From positions 680,934-744,933 of the forward strand of contig WBMV01005054.1 of the NCBI GenBank assembly GCA_013396655.1: 64,000 nucleotides of DNA. Reading direction: 5' to 3'. This document shows positions 24,150-36,335 of the stretch, piece after piece. The translations under genes and the position numbers were made by a program. Each line of letters starts with the position of its first letter. The stretch's first letter is position 1. The DNA is from Campylorhamphus procurvoides. Lineage: Eukaryota; Chordata; Aves; Passeriformes; Dendrocolaptidae. A model generated the notes under the pieces. It ran no database searches and was not told the DNA's origin. It worked only from the letters and a program-made list of their open reading frames with translations.

Positions 24150-27100
24150 GTGCCTTTTCCTTGCATATGTTGTTTTGTGTTTTACTTTTTCTATGCCTTT
24201 TTGCTTCCCATCAGCACAGCCCTGCTAAGCCAACTTCAGGCAGCACAGATTGCACCCTGTGCAAAGGGTGGGCAGGCAGCAGGGCAGTGTCCCACCCTTG
24301 GCATCTCAGGATGGGCAAGGGGAGGTGCATCTGTGCAAGAGACAGACTTTCCTTTAGGCAGGATGCTACAGGACCCTGTTCTCACTCCTGTGCGCTAGTC
24401 TCTTGTCCCACACATTAGCCCTTCACTTGGCTGGCCATGCTCTCTCCCCAGCTGTGCCTGTACCACTCACAGTCCCCAAACTCCACCTTTCATTCTCTCC
24501 CGCATTTTTTTTCTGCACGTCACCGTGGCCTCTTGCCCCAGGCATGATATTTCTACCAGGCGCATCTGCCAGCTGGGAGAGGCATCAGTATTTTCCCTCT
24601 CTGGTCATCCCCTCTGCCTGGGCAGAGCCCCAAGCCTTGCACTCCAGCACGTGTCATCCTCTGGTCGTGTCCCCTGCTTAGGCCCCGGGCTGTGCATTTT
24701 GGATGGGGCGGGTGTGGCTGGCCTAAAGCGCAGCCTGGCTGCCAGGAGCTGCCTGCTAGCAAAACTGGGGATCTGGAGACAAACCCTGGCCATGACCTTT
24801 GCCCCCAGCCTGGCGCCAAGCTGACGAGCTTGCGTTGTTGGGGTAAGCATGATGTGGATGCACTAGAACATGGGAATGAAGGGTATTTTGGAGGGGACAA
24901 GAGTGCAGCACGGGACAAACAGGAAACTTTTCTCACACTGCAGAATCTGTTGGGAAGAGAATTCAAGGATTCTACCCTACAGCAAAACTGATCCATGAAT
25001 TTGTACCCTCTCTCTATGTGTGTGTATGTGCACATTTATGTATCTTTGGGAGGCAGAAGGAAGGATGGATAATAGCTCTTTACTGCAGGGGCCAGTTGTG
25101 CCAAGTCAGCACTATGCCTCCTGCAATTTCCAAGAGAAGCTGGAGAAGGCTCCAAGGTTTCTGAGGGGGAAAGGGTTTTGCGAGTGTCTACGTGTGCTTG
25201 CACTTTTGTTTCTTTTCTCCCATTTGTTTGGTTTGGGAATGGGAGGCCCCGCTTCCCAGAGAGTGGCTGGCGTTTGGCAGGACCCCAACACCACTGGAGA
25301 AGCAAGCGGAAAACTCTGGGAAAATATGTGCTGTGAGCTAGGGGGGAAGGGAGGAAGGGGGGCTGGGAGGCCTGGAGATATTCTCAGGCTGCCTTGTCAG
25401 CCTGGAGCTCAATGAACATGGAGTGAACATGCCTCCCAGTCAGGGTCAGAAGGGGACCAAGAAATTCACTCCAGCACCCATTGCAAGTTGTCCACCTTTG
25501 CCTGTACCTCAGTTTCCCCTTTTGGGAAATGAGAAAGGAAAGGTTAAATCAATATTTCTTGCTAATGGAGCCTTGCCAGCTGACAGAAATGGGTTTTTGT
25601 GATCAGTTGTGTAGTCTTCTCCTGGCTGCTGCTGGTGGGGATTTTGGCAGCTGGCAGTACTATTAAAGGCAAATAAATTTTCTGGGGTGCATGAAAACTC
25701 AGAGGCTGTCATTGAAGACAAAGTTCCTCTCTGTCCCATAAAAGCTACTACAATTCCTCACCCTCTCAGGTTTTCCTGCCTGGCTCATTTCCAAACATGA
25801 CATTACCCACTTTTGCAGTTCCTGGCCCTATGCCTGGCCTCCTTCACCTTTCCAAGGGGAAGAACAGGTAGCAGGGAGGCCATTGTCCTCACTTCCGTCC
25901 CACATTTCCATTTGCATTCCTGAGTTGCTCCCAGCCAAGCCAAGCAGATGTTCTTCATGGGAGACCTCATCAGCTGGGGCCTTTGCCTGTGTCTCATCTG
26001 ACTGCAAGAATAGCTCGCAGCAGGCAGTGTGGAGGACTTTGTATTTAATGTCTCATCTGGGCTGAGTAGGGACCCACAGAGAGCCAGCAAACAAAGACTT
26101 GCCCTGGTGGCATTGCCCAGCTGGGCAGAAGTTTATGCCAGTAAAGACACTTGCCTGGGTAATATTGTCTTGCTCCCTGAAGGGAACTGTCTGTACCAGC
26201 AATATTCTGCCAGGGCAGCCACATTTGCAGGAAGTTTTGAGAATTGTATGCGGTAAACCTGTGCCAGTCATGCTTTTAAGTGTAATCCAAGTACAAAGGG
26301 ACATTGTGTGCCCAACAATCTTCCTTCTCACTCATCACACACTCTGCCTTGGAGGCAGCCCAGGGAAGCACTGTCCAGATTGTACTGCAATGATCCCTGC
26401 TCAAAAGCAGCTGCTTCCTCCTCCTTCTACATTTCCTCCTTTGTCCTGTAACCCCCACAACACGAGCAAAGTAGGGGGACAAAACCTGACTCTCTTGCAT
26501 TAGCTGCATCCATCTTTCTAACCCTCTTTACCACAGGTGTAGAAGGAAGGCAAATGATGTTTTCTCCCCTTTCTAGCTCCTGTGTACAGCTCCACTCCCC
26601 TGTGGTACATGTGGATCATTTACCCTATTGCGTATACACACTCACATCCACCCATCAACACCCACACACTCACCCTTCGCAACTCCTCCCTCACCAAAAC
26701 CTCCAGAGCAAAGGTATCAATTCACACCAAGAGGCAGAGAAACAGCTCCTTCTCTTCCCCTTCCTGGCTGCTTCTCCTCCACCACAGCCATTTTTCCTTT
26801 CCCTGTTCCCCACTCCTCTGCCCCCACTCTCCAAGAGCATCGCAAACCGGGAGGGGAAGCAAGGGACCTCTTACCTACTCTCCCCTGCGGAGGGGTCCCA
26901 CGTTGAGTTTTCTGTATCCTCAGCTGCTCCTGGTTTGCAGCGCGGGAGGGAGGGCCGGCAGGGCCCAGCTGACTCCAGCCAGATGCTCGCCAAGTGCTCT
27001 TATGTAATTACTGTCTTTTCCATCCTGCCTCCAAGGCCTTTGTGAGTGCCTCCCCTCCTGCTCTGGCCCGTGTCAGGCTTGGCTCTCCCTTCCTTCCTCC

Positions 27101-27500
27101 CGCCCTTCTTCCACCCACCCTGCACAGCATCACAATTTGCTCAGCTCAACAGCTGATCCCTTCTGGAAGCAAAGTTCAGGCTTTTGGCTACTGTCATTGC
27201 TACCCTTGGAAATAGAGCTCACGCGTGTTTCAAGAGCTGGGAAGTGATGAGCATCATGGCTCTATGCCCACCTCCCCTCCATCACAGCCTGACTGCTGCT
27301 GGCTACCTTTGCCTTGCCATTCGGTAGTGTCTGCAAACACAGGGAGGGGGACAACTGAGACACAGAAAGGTGATAATGTGTTTTTATGCTTCAGTACTTT
27401 GTGGTGCCCTCAGGTTATCCTGTAACCGCAGCTGTCATTCTTCCATACCAGGATCACTGATTACCTCTGGCTGGGCAGCAGAGGAGGGTGGGAAGAATAG
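24150..27500. other. Non-coding stretch upstream of C1QTNF6
   Basis: The stretch is moderately GC-rich with many short spurious frames and no conserved protein segment. It includes a CA/CACCC-rich tract near 26,630-26,690. I see nothing else I can name. Confidence 0.5.
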
Positions 27501-27502
27501 AC

Positions 27503-27555
27503 AACCTTTAAAGGTCCCTTCAACCCCAAAATATTCTGTGATTCTATGATTAGAC
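27503..27555 (+). mobile_element. CR1 LINE 3' terminal fragment
   Basis: This is about 50 bases in plus orientation: tttaaaggtcccttcaaccc leading to ctgtgattctatgatt. It is the characteristic CR1 3' end with its short terminal repeat unit. Only the terminus is preserved. Confidence 0.8.
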
Positions 27556-27899
27556 AAATGTTTTCCAGCTGGTGGACTACAGGGCTGTGCACAAGGCTTG
27601 TGTAACAGCCAGCCCTTGTTACTCAAGAGCACCAACATGGTACAAAATTACTGGCTTAGAATACTTTCGTCTCGGAGGATGGGCAGGCCTATTGGATGTC
27701 AGCTGCATAGCCACATTTCACTTGAGACTTCTGCCCATGTGGGGCCTGGATCAAGAAGGAATGACACGTTCCCTGGCTTTATGCAGGCTTCTGCTGAGTA
27801 TGAGGGCCCTTCTGCCAGCAGGGATTTCTGCTGTGGGCTGCTTGGCAGCCTGGACTGTCTCACACAGAGATCAAGGCCTGGCAAAGACACTGCTGTGGC

Positions 27900-27935
27900 T
27901 TTTTTTTTTTTTTTTNCTTTTTTTTTTTTTTTTTT
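27900..27935 (+). repeat. Long poly-T tract containing an assembly N
   Basis: Thirty-six positions are T except for an N at 27,916 and a C at 27,917. The true length and the interruption are unreliable in the assembly. It could be the antisense of a retroposon A-tail, but no element is recognisable to its left. Confidence 0.8.
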
Positions 27936-28854
27936 GCTGTGCATTGCTGAAATGCCACGTGGCTGAGGAGCAGCTGGAAGAGACGTTCACCTGGACTTAT
28001 CACTTGAGCAAAGCTATTGCTAGACCTGCCAGTCTCCGTTAATGAGCATGAACGTGTGAGCTTGTCTCCCACTTCCCAGTGCCCCCACAGCCAATCCGAG
28101 ACACTGTGTGTCTGTCAGCCAGAGGTGAGCAGTGTATCAGACATTGGCTGACAAGCTGCATCAGTTAGAGATGCTTCATAGCTAAGGGCACATCACCCAA
28201 GCTGCTCCTTTACCCATCAGTAGCTTTTCCAGCTTGAGTGTCCCATCTCTTACCTCTGCCTTGTGACAGTGCCCGAGACAAGAAGCCATGCTGGTATCCA
28301 CTCCAAACTCTGGCATATGACTACGAGGACTAGCCCTATTGCAACCAGAAAGAGTTTGCTGCCTCATGAGCATCTAGACCCAGCAGCTCGGCTGGGTAGA
28401 AGATACCAGATGACATTTCAGCCTGTTTGAACTAGTTCTTTAAACTAACTTTCAGGCAAGCCTCCTGCCTTCCGCTTCTCTGCATCTGAATGCCTTCTCC
28501 TCCCATCCACTCCTGTGTAGGCCCATAAATCTTCAGTCTGGTGATGTCCTCTCATACAAACTCCCAGTCCTGCCCTGATCCATTATCGACAGTAGATCAC
28601 TACTGGGGGCATATCAACTCTCGCAAGAAGTGCTGAGAAAGGTAAACAGTGATAAGGGCAAGAAAACTTTCTTCAGCAGTACCCAGGAGCTTTCTCATCA
28701 AAGAAACAATCACTTTGTGGTGGGATGTCAGGGTAGTAGAGGTGGGGGGGCATAGGTGGACAGGTGGATGGAGAAAGAAGCTGGTGTTTAAGAGCTTACA
28801 GAAACTCTTGGATCTGTGACAGTTACTTTCCAATAAGGGAACCACACTGACACC

Positions 28855-29480
28855 ATAGAATCACAGGATGGTTTGGGTTGAGAGGGACCTTTAAGATATC
28901 TAATTCCAACCACCCTGCCATGGGCAGGGACACCTTCCACTAGACCAGGTTGCTCAAAGCTCCATCCAGCCTGGCGTTAAACACTGCCAAGGATGGGAGA
29001 CCTACAGCTGCTCTGGGGAACCTGTTCCAGTGCCTCACCTTCCTCACAGTGAAGAATTTCTTCCTAATATCTAATCTAAACCTACCCTCTTTCAGTTTAA
29101 ACCCATTTCCGCTTGTCCTCTCTTTACATTCCCTTGTAAAAAGTCCCTCTCCAGCTCTCCTGTAGTATCCCTTTAGGTACTGGAAGGAGCTATAAAGCCT
29201 CCCCAGAGCCTTTTCTTCTCTTAGCCTGTTTTCATAAGAGGGGTCCTCCAGCCCTCTGATTATCTACGCTGCTCTCCTCTGAACGCTCTCCAACGGGTCC
29301 ACATCTTTATTATGCTGGAGGCCCCCGAGCCAGATGCAGCACTACACATGGGGTCTCACCAGAGAGGAGCAGAGGGGCAGGATCACCTCCCTGGACCCGC
29401 TGGCCACATTCCTCTTGAGGCAGCCCAAGATACGGCTGGATCTTGAGAGCATCTCTCGTGCCTGTACAGCTCCCTCTGGA
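28855..29480 (-). mobile_element. CR1 LINE, 5'-truncated copy of about 0.6 kb
   Basis: The left edge (atagaatcacaggatggttt) is the reverse complement of the CR1 3' end. The rest follows the CR1 3' region in order: ggcagggacaccttccacta, then gaagaatttcttcctaatat, then the ORF2-derived stretch around gatcacctccctggacccgc near 29,380-29,400. The element therefore reads right to left. It ends abruptly at the GC-rich island to its right. The reverse-transcriptase C-terminal frame is broken by stops. Confidence 0.9.
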
Positions 29481-30050
29481 TGGCTGACACCGCGGGGGAT
29501 TGGCACGGAAAGGCTCCACCGCCGCTTGGTAGGACTGTCCTGAGCCCCATCCTAACACCAGCTTCCCAGGACAGGAGTTCTGCCGCGTTCTGCGGCTCCC
29601 GCACCCCTCTCACCGCTCCGGGCTGCAGCTGTGCGGTGCCCGACCCCCCTCTGCAGGATGCTCCGCGCAGCGCCCGGGCCGCGCTGCTCCCGCCCCGCTC
29701 CGCATCCCGCCCGCTTCCCTGTCGCTCCCACGGGTGTCCACTGCGCCCGAGGGCGGTCACGACCGGGATGGGTCCTCGCGTTCCTTGCCCCCGCAGCCTC
29801 GCGGCCCCTCCGGCCCCAAACCACGGCGGGGCACAGCGAGCCCGCCCGGGCTCAGTTTGTCAGCCAAAGCATCCGTATTCCCGTGCCCCGCGGCCCTGTC
29901 TGTCATGTAGGCAAGGCTGCCGTGCTGCAGCCCAGGCACGTGTTTTTGGCTGGCCGCATTGACGTACTGCGTATGCGTGTGTGTTTGTGCATGACGTGGT
30001 GAGTGTGAGATCTGCGTGAGCCGGCTGCGTTGTGCGCGCCGTTTGCATAT
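29480..30050. promoter_or_regulatory. CpG-rich island without an assigned gene
   Basis: From about 29,480 to 29,960 the sequence is densely GC-rich with frequent CpG; the tail to 30,050 still has gtgcgcgcc and tgacgt-type elements. Such composition in a bird genome usually marks a promoter. The nearest minus-strand gene starting to the left is C1QTNF6, 6 kb away, and SSTR3 ends 4 kb to the right. It could be an upstream alternative promoter of C1QTNF6 or the start of a non-coding transcript. The plus strand has a donor-like acgtg|gtgagt at about 29,995-30,003. Confidence 0.55.
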
Positions 30051-30769
30051 TTTATGCTTGGGAAGGCAAAGAACAGCAATTTTTCATGAGCAAATATTTG
30101 CATATTTTCCACTCGTTCAAGCGGATAAATCATTTCAATTCTCTGTTGGATCCTCAGGACAGCCAGGAGCATCTTCTTTTCAAAGGTGTTTCCCTCTCTT
30201 GTATCTCTCCATCTATACAGGCTACCCTATTCCGACAATGGATGAATGGCTTCCTGCCCCCTCCACACACACCCTTGTTCCACATTTGTGTACGATAGCT
30301 GAAGCAGAATGTGGCCCCAGACAATTTTGCTGTTCCCTGATCTGAGCTGTTGTGATTCCCTGCTGATGACAAATACAGTGGCTCCCTAACAACAGCTCCA
30401 AATGACATTAAGCGTGGGCTGTGTTGGCAACAGCCTGGAACGCACCTCACTTCTCACACTGGAGCCCCTCAGCCATCACCTTCCACTGCCCTTCCAGTTT
30501 TTCTCCTGAAGATCCACAGCAGAGCAGAAGGGACACACTAACTGGGTCCAAAGTGGCCCCAGACCACCATTGTGTGCCTGGGTTTGCATGTATGGTGGGT
30601 GGGTATGTGTGTAGGGAAGGTAGTTTGGAAAGGCCAGCTGTCATCTCCCAGTTTGAGCCCATGCCTGGGCTGTCTGTATTGAGGTGTATGTGCTGCATTC
30701 TTGGCATTCATGCATTGGCCAAGAGGTATGTACATGTCTGGGTATGTGTGCACCTGTGTGGGTGGCCAC

Positions 30770-30930
30770 GTATGGTCTCATACACACATATATATATGTT
30801 CTTGAATCAGTACACTCACAGACACAAATATGTGTATATATTTATACACATTCATGCAGTTGCATGTACCCACACATAGATGCATGCAATCATGTAAACA
30901 CTCATTTGTATGCATGCATGCACAACACAT
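30770..30930. repeat. Imperfect CA/TG/TA alternating repeat
   Basis: The block contains tacacacatatatatatg, tgtgtatatatttataca and gtatgcatgcatgcaca. It is alternating purine-pyrimidine sequence with several ATGCAT palindromes, prone to slippage and to non-B structure. Confidence 0.7.
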
Positions 30931-33579
30931 AGGAATGCCTCTCTATATCTGCTCTTATGCACTCTGACGTTTGCATACAAATGCTCTGAGCAGCTGACAG
31001 AATGGATTCCCTGTGTCTCTAACACCCCATTTATGATCACACGTTTGCTGGGAAGAGGCATTGCACAATGCTGCTGAAATCATTGCGTCCCTTTCTAGTC
31101 TTGCAGCTCTGATCACTACGTGATGAGAATAAAACCTTTTGTGCAGCGCAGGGCTTGATGAAGCCCTTATCTCTGTGTCTCTGCACCCAGAACAGAAAAG
31201 TCCATTTCCATATCTGACTGGAAAAAATCCCCCTGAACATGTCCAGAATTACACTTAGCCACTGCGCACGGTCCCCATGGCCTCTGGGTTGCTTGGAGTC
31301 AACTGCACCATCGTTAAGGAAAGAGAGAGAGATCACAGGGGCAGTCAGATTAATGCTATTACTACAGAAAAAGCCGGGGATTCACCAACAGGGAGACAGC
31401 ACTGAGGAGAGGGCAGGAGTCAGAAGGCAGAAGAGTACTGTCCATCATTTGAAATGCCTGTTCCTATGAAAAAACAACCTTTAAATCAGTGTTGATAATT
31501 TGCAGAATTTTGTAGCGTTTGTTTTCTCCTCATGAATTTTGGACAAAAAATACCTTTTTCTTCCCCTCCCCCAGTCTTATTTTCTGTTCATCTTCGGTTT
31601 TTTTCCTGATTTGTCATTGCAAAATGGGATGCAGCATGGGAGGGCGAAGAAAACACAAGACAGAAAAACATGATGCTTGTGTCTTTTCTTTTAAACTCAT
31701 ATTTAACCTAAAGACCTCAGTTTGGGGTTTTTTTTTGCACATCTCCCTGGAACACATTTTGTTTTCCCCAGCAGACTCCCCTGCAGAGCTGCCATGGTGG
31801 GGGCTCAGATTCTGTGTATCAAAATGATATCTCCTTGGCACAATTACTTGGTGCTGGCATTGCAGTGCTTGGGCTCTCAGGGATGATGGTATTTTAAGAA
31901 GCCAGTCAGCCCATGGATTTTCTTATATGGTGATTTGCAGCAGATGGAGCTGCAAAGGCGTGTGAAATGAAGTCTCAGCTCAATTTGGTGGTGAAGGAGA
32001 CCATCTCTGTTAAGTGTGTTGGCAGCTGGGGAACTCCCCACCTCCCCGTGGCAGCTGGACAGTCACTCCATAGATAAGGAAACCCATCCTAAAGCTGCCC
32101 CCCACCCACTCGAGCTGCCTCCTACAAGGTCCTTGGTCACTGTCACATGCCTTCTTCAGTGCTTGGCCATCTATCATGAAGAGTGCTGTAAGCTTTAGAG
32201 ATAATACCATTTCTCCTCTATCTTACAGGTATTACTGTGCCATTGAAGTCCAGCATTTACTTTGCTCTGCTCCCATTGCAAGATGAGCAGCACAGACTCC
32301 TGTTTAAAGTGCTGTGTTGTCCATCTATGTGACCACTTGTTAGTTGGACCTTTTAATCTGTCTACTGCTTGTTGCCACTTATAGAGGCAGAAGCTTTGGC
32401 ATTCCATCCTTAATCTGCTAGGGTTGCTTCACTGTGCTTCATCCAGTGGATGTTGTGGGAGCTCCCCAAGAAAATAAAGCAGAGGCTTTTTTTAGTCCAA
32501 CAGATTGTATCCCACACCCATGCATAGTTTGGCTGCTTTTCTCACTGGGGCCCACAGTGTGGGAGGCTGGTGCATGGAGGGAAGGAGGAGGAGATGTAAA
32601 GAGGTATCAGAGGACAGAAACTGGCTACCAAACACTTTCTTTTCCCTGTGAGTTGAGCCCCCACTGCTGGGTGACTGGCCATGCTCAGGGGAGCAAGTGC
32701 ACTTTGCAAGAGGAGCTAAGCAATTGCTGTGTGGTATTGCTGGTAGCTCAGATACTGAGTCTGAGCCTGCAGGCATGGACAGCTTGGCACCCCAGGCTTA
32801 AAGAGGAAACATGAGGATGTAGGATTCCTAGGGACACTCTTTCTCATGGAGATGATGGCAGTAGCAGTGGCTGAGAGCATAGCTGAATGTCTTTGGTTGT
32901 GTTTGCAGTCCCTTTCCTCCCTTTCTCAGCTCTCCAAGCTGGTTAGGAGATGTCTCTTCACCCGGTGCCCTGTGACAGTCCCCTGGTGCCTGCCAGGCCT
33001 TCACTTCGTCTCACATTGCCTTTGTGTGACCTTGACTCTTGCTTCCTCATAAAATGGTTCTGCTGCCACCATCCACAGCTGCTGCAGTTTGTTCTGCTGC
33101 CCAGCCCAGGGCTGCTGTCCCAGCACATCCAACCCCATGCCACCTCTTCACTTCTTTTGCCTTCTCTCAAGTGACCTGTGAGACATCTTTCCATCACCCA
33201 GCCAACTCTCATAACTGACCCTCCACAGACTACCTCCTCCAACATCTCCTGACCTCAGGGAGACATGTCTCCTTCTTGTGGGTCCCTCTTCCCCATTTCT
33301 CAAAATTATTTGTGGAGTAAAGTGCCCAAATATAACCAAGGGCTCTGGTTGGAGGATCATTTTGGTAGCTGTAGCTTAGCAGCAGTATTCATGGAGAAGG
33401 TAAAGGTGTGAGGACAGACATTTTAGCAGAGCCTGAAGCAATGAAGCCAAAGCAAAGAAGGAGATCTGCATTCCACCCACCCTTGTACATTGCTGCTGTT
33501 CTAGCCTGCATGCTCACACGGACCCACCCACAACTTCCCTCCAACAGCTGATGCACAGGAGCAAGCACTTGTCGAACAC

Positions 33580-33790
33580 TCACAGCAGCACACATACTCT
33601 CACACTCTTACCCACACATTCACATGTGCACACATATTTCTATAAATACTTGCATGTCTGCAAAAATTTACCTATACTTAAACATTCAATTACAATAACA
33701 CACTCCCTCATCTGTGTTTATATACATTTATACACATGCATACCCCCTTATGTACTCCTATACACATTTGCATACACTCCACAGATTAGC
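33580..33790. repeat. Imperfect CA-rich simple-sequence region
   Basis: Interrupted CACA and TACA units spread over about 200 bases, for example cacacatactctcacac and tatacatttatacacat. This is a decayed microsatellite cluster that yields His/Thr/Tyr-rich spurious frames. Confidence 0.6.
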
Positions 33791-34231
33791 ATCGGTGCCC
33801 AACCCACACTCATCTCCCACCAGCCCTGACTCCTCTGTCTCCCATCCTTTGCAGCCATTCTCATACATGTACAGTCTAGGGAACAAATTTCTGCATACAA
33901 CCATCTTTGTGCACATGCAAACACATCATTTTTTCACCATCCTCAGCTAAATAACATTTCCCACAAGACAAATCAGTTTCTAGTATTGTCCAGACTCTCG
34001 GCTGCCACAGCTCTTACACACTGGAGATCCCCCAATCTCCTTCTGCCTCCTGCACCCATCCTGTACTGATAGATGTCTTGATCTGTATCAGCTAAACATT
34101 ACTCCATACAGAGTTCAACTCAACCCAAATACATTGTGTGTTCTCAGGAAAGCCAAATCTATAGCACCCCCCTCCCCTAAACACACAGAATGGTTATGCC
34201 CAGTTGGCCTTTTAAGTCCAAAAGCTTTTTG

Positions 34232-34237
34232 TTTATT
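34232..34237 (-). terminator. SSTR3: Candidate SSTR3 polyadenylation signal
   Basis: TTTATT on the plus strand is AATAAA on the minus strand, 0.84 kb beyond the SSTR3 stop codon. It is the first canonical signal I noticed downstream. A longer 3'-UTR using a later site is possible. Confidence 0.4.
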
Positions 34238-35073
34238 TACAATAAGGTTTAGGGAGAGGAAAAGGGAAAGGGCATTTCAGCTTGTAAGAAACACTGCCTC
34301 CAATTCATGTCTCATTGTCTTTTTCTCTACCTTTATTACACCTTCCACCAGGGTGCAGAGGCACTGGGAAAACTCTGAAGAGAGGTGCAGGAAAATAATG
34401 TTCTATTTTATCTCCCAGGTAAGTCTCATCAGCCTGCCCAGAATCCATAGGAGCCTTGAAAAGAAAGAAGAGGTTTTGAGCAGTCAGTGGTCTCCAGCCA
34501 TAACCAGCACAGGCAGGAAATCTGTCCTCAAGACTTTTTGAGGAGCTATAGAGGGGCCAGACACGCATGCAACTGACTGGTATGTCTTTGCTGCAAACAT
34601 TTTTCCTTCCTGTTTGTCTTTTAGGGTAAACCACTTCTTGTGTTTAGAAGGAGGATAATCAAGGCACTGGGATGCCTACATGTAGTATATGCCATTTGGG
34701 AACTTCCTTGAGGTGCCACAATCAGATGGCAGATGATGCCCTCCACAGCTGTGTCATCTAAGGACAGATCATGCCATCTAGCTAGGGCTGATCTTGCTCT
34801 CTGTACTGTCAGTGCTCAGCACCTCTTCAGCTCTCCCTGGATGCAGTCCATTCTTTACCCAGTATCACACAAACCTCAGGTGTCTCTTCCAAAGCCAAGA
34901 ATAATCCCTTGCTTGTTCTGCAAGTTCATGGAGCCCTCTTCATCTTTAAGCACACTCTTGGACTTTAATATTCACATGTATTGATGTATCCTATTGTCTT
35001 TGAGGTGGAAAAGCAGAGAAGGTGAAGGGGATCTCATGTTCCAATGTCTCTTTCCCCTACACCATCCCTTTCA

Positions 35074-36279
35074 TCATAAATAACTGACATGCAACTTGTT
35101 GCTCTTTTCACATCCCCCAGGCTCCTCAGGGAGTGGTTTTTGCTCATTGCTTTTTCCTTCTCCACTGCTTAGAGGGCGCTCCTGCCTGTCATTTCCATTC
35201 TGAGTGATCTTGCTGATCTCGCCCTCTTCCGCTTCATCATCAGTCTTCTCTGGGGGGCATGCTGGCACCTCCTGGCTCTGGACTCGGCGGGATGGCCTGA
35301 AGATGACCCTCCGGAAGCCCTGCTTGAAGCGGTAGGAGAGGAAGCCATAGATGATAGGATTGGCACAGCTATTGGCATATGGCAGCACCACCACGAGGAA
35401 GTAGACACCAAAGAGGGACGGCTCCTCTGGCAGTGGGCAGACAACATTGATTATGTTGAGGACATAGAAGGGGAGCCAGCAAAGGACGAAGACAGCCACA
35501 ACAGTCACCACCATGCGGGTCACCCTGCGCTCTGAAAGCTTGTGTTTGGAGGACAGAGCCCTCACCCGCCTGCCAGAGGAACGAACCTTCACAACAATCA
35601 GAAGATAGCAGAGACAAATCACCAGCAGTGGTCCAAAGAAGCCCAGGGTAGCAGTGTAGATGATGAAGCCAGCTCTCCACACTGAGGCAGGCTCTGGCCA
35701 CTGGATGTGGCACGTACTCATCCCTAAAGGGACATCTGAGAAGACAACCACAGGCAGCACCACTATGGAAGACAGCACCCACACAGTTGCGCTCACAGCC
35801 TTGGCCACCCGGGCTGTCCGCCATTTGGAGGACTTCCCTGGGTGCACCACGGCCAAGTAGCGATCAACGCTCATCACTGTCAGGCAGAAGATGCTGGTGA
35901 ACTGGTTGATGGCATCCACAGCCATCACCAGGCGGCACATGAAAGAACCAAATGGCCAGTAGGAGAGAGCATTTTGTGCAGCCAGGAATGGCAGGCCAAG
36001 CATGAAGAGTTCATCAGCTAGGGCCAGGTTCAAGATGTAGACGTTGGTCACCGACTCACTCACAGAGTGCCGCAGGACCACATAAATGACCAGAGAATTC
36101 CCAACCAGCCCCACCACACAGACAATGAGGTAGACCACAGGGATGAGGACACCGCTGACAACTACACCAGGGCTGACAGTGGTGGAGCTGTTGGGAGTGG
36201 TGAAGCCTGCCCAGCTGCTGGAGGCATTCCCCTCCTCCGACACTGCTGGTGTGGGGAGGCTGAAAGCAGAAGTGTCCAT
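35074..36279 (-). CDS. SSTR3: Somatostatin receptor type 3, complete intron-less coding region
   Basis: SSTR3 is a class A GPCR for somatostatin-14/28, coupled to Gi. The frame encodes 401 residues from ATG at 36279-36277, where MDTSAF aligns with the mammalian start; the further Met 37 codons upstream lies before the splice acceptor at 36334. Asn18 and Asn30 are glycosylation sequons. TM2 has Asp89, and TM3 has the ligand-binding Asp122 and DRY at 139-141. Cys115 and Cys190 form the extracellular disulfide. CWLP is at 267-270, the somatostatin-receptor signature [10 protein letters not shown] at 301-310, and NPxxY at 307-311. The [17 protein letters not shown] and [13 protein letters not shown] segments are SSTR3-specific. 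The C-terminus ends VSYL, a PDZ-ligand-like end shared with the mammalian protein. Loop 3 carries ALSSK at 241-245 where mammals have APSCQ. The frame is intact. Confidence 0.98.
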   Translation of the reverse strand: MDTSAFSLPTPAVSEEGNASSSWAGFTTPNSSTTVSPGVVVSGVLIPVVYLIVCVVGLVGNSLVIYVVLRHSVSESVTNVYILNLALADELFMLGLPFLAAQNALSYWPFGSFMCRLVMAVDAINQFTSIFCLTVMSVDRYLAVVHPGKSSKWRTARVAKAVSATVWVLSSIVVLPVVVFSDVPLGMSTCHIQWPEPASVWRAGFIIYTATLGFFGPLLVICLCYLLIVVKVRSSGRRVRALSSKHKLSERRVTRMVVTVVAVFVLCWLPFYVLNIINVVCPLPEEPSLFGVYFLVVVLPYANSCANPIIYGFLSYRFKQGFRRVIFRPSRRVQSQEVPACPPEKTDDEAEEGEISKITQNGNDRQERPLSSGEGKSNEQKPLPEEPGGCEKSNKLHVSYL

Positions 36280-36334
36280 AGCAGAGATAAGGAAGAGGGC
36301 AGAGGGCAGTGTCCTTGCAGGATCAGTTAATAAT
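36280..36334 (-). other. SSTR3: SSTR3 5'-UTR part of the coding exon
   Basis: The acceptor tctcacctccag ends at 36,335, so the exon begins at 36,334 and carries about 55 bases of leader before the ATG. This fits mammalian SSTR3, where a spliced non-coding exon precedes a single coding exon. Confidence 0.7.
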
Positions 36335-36335
36335 C

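Larger units (their letters stand above)
30060..34230. other. Non-coding stretch with simple-sequence tracts
   Basis: There are no recognisable coding exons. The region is notable for CA/TG/TA-rich blocks at 30,770-30,930 and 33,580-33,790 and for a T-rich patch at 31,550-31,750. The right end is probably the distal 3' flank of SSTR3. Confidence 0.5.

Noticed and set aside
26554..27045. 163-, 141- and 92-codon plus-strand frames
   Set aside because: Overlapping frames are open over a CA/CCT-rich stretch with many His/Ser/Pro codons and no family resemblance.
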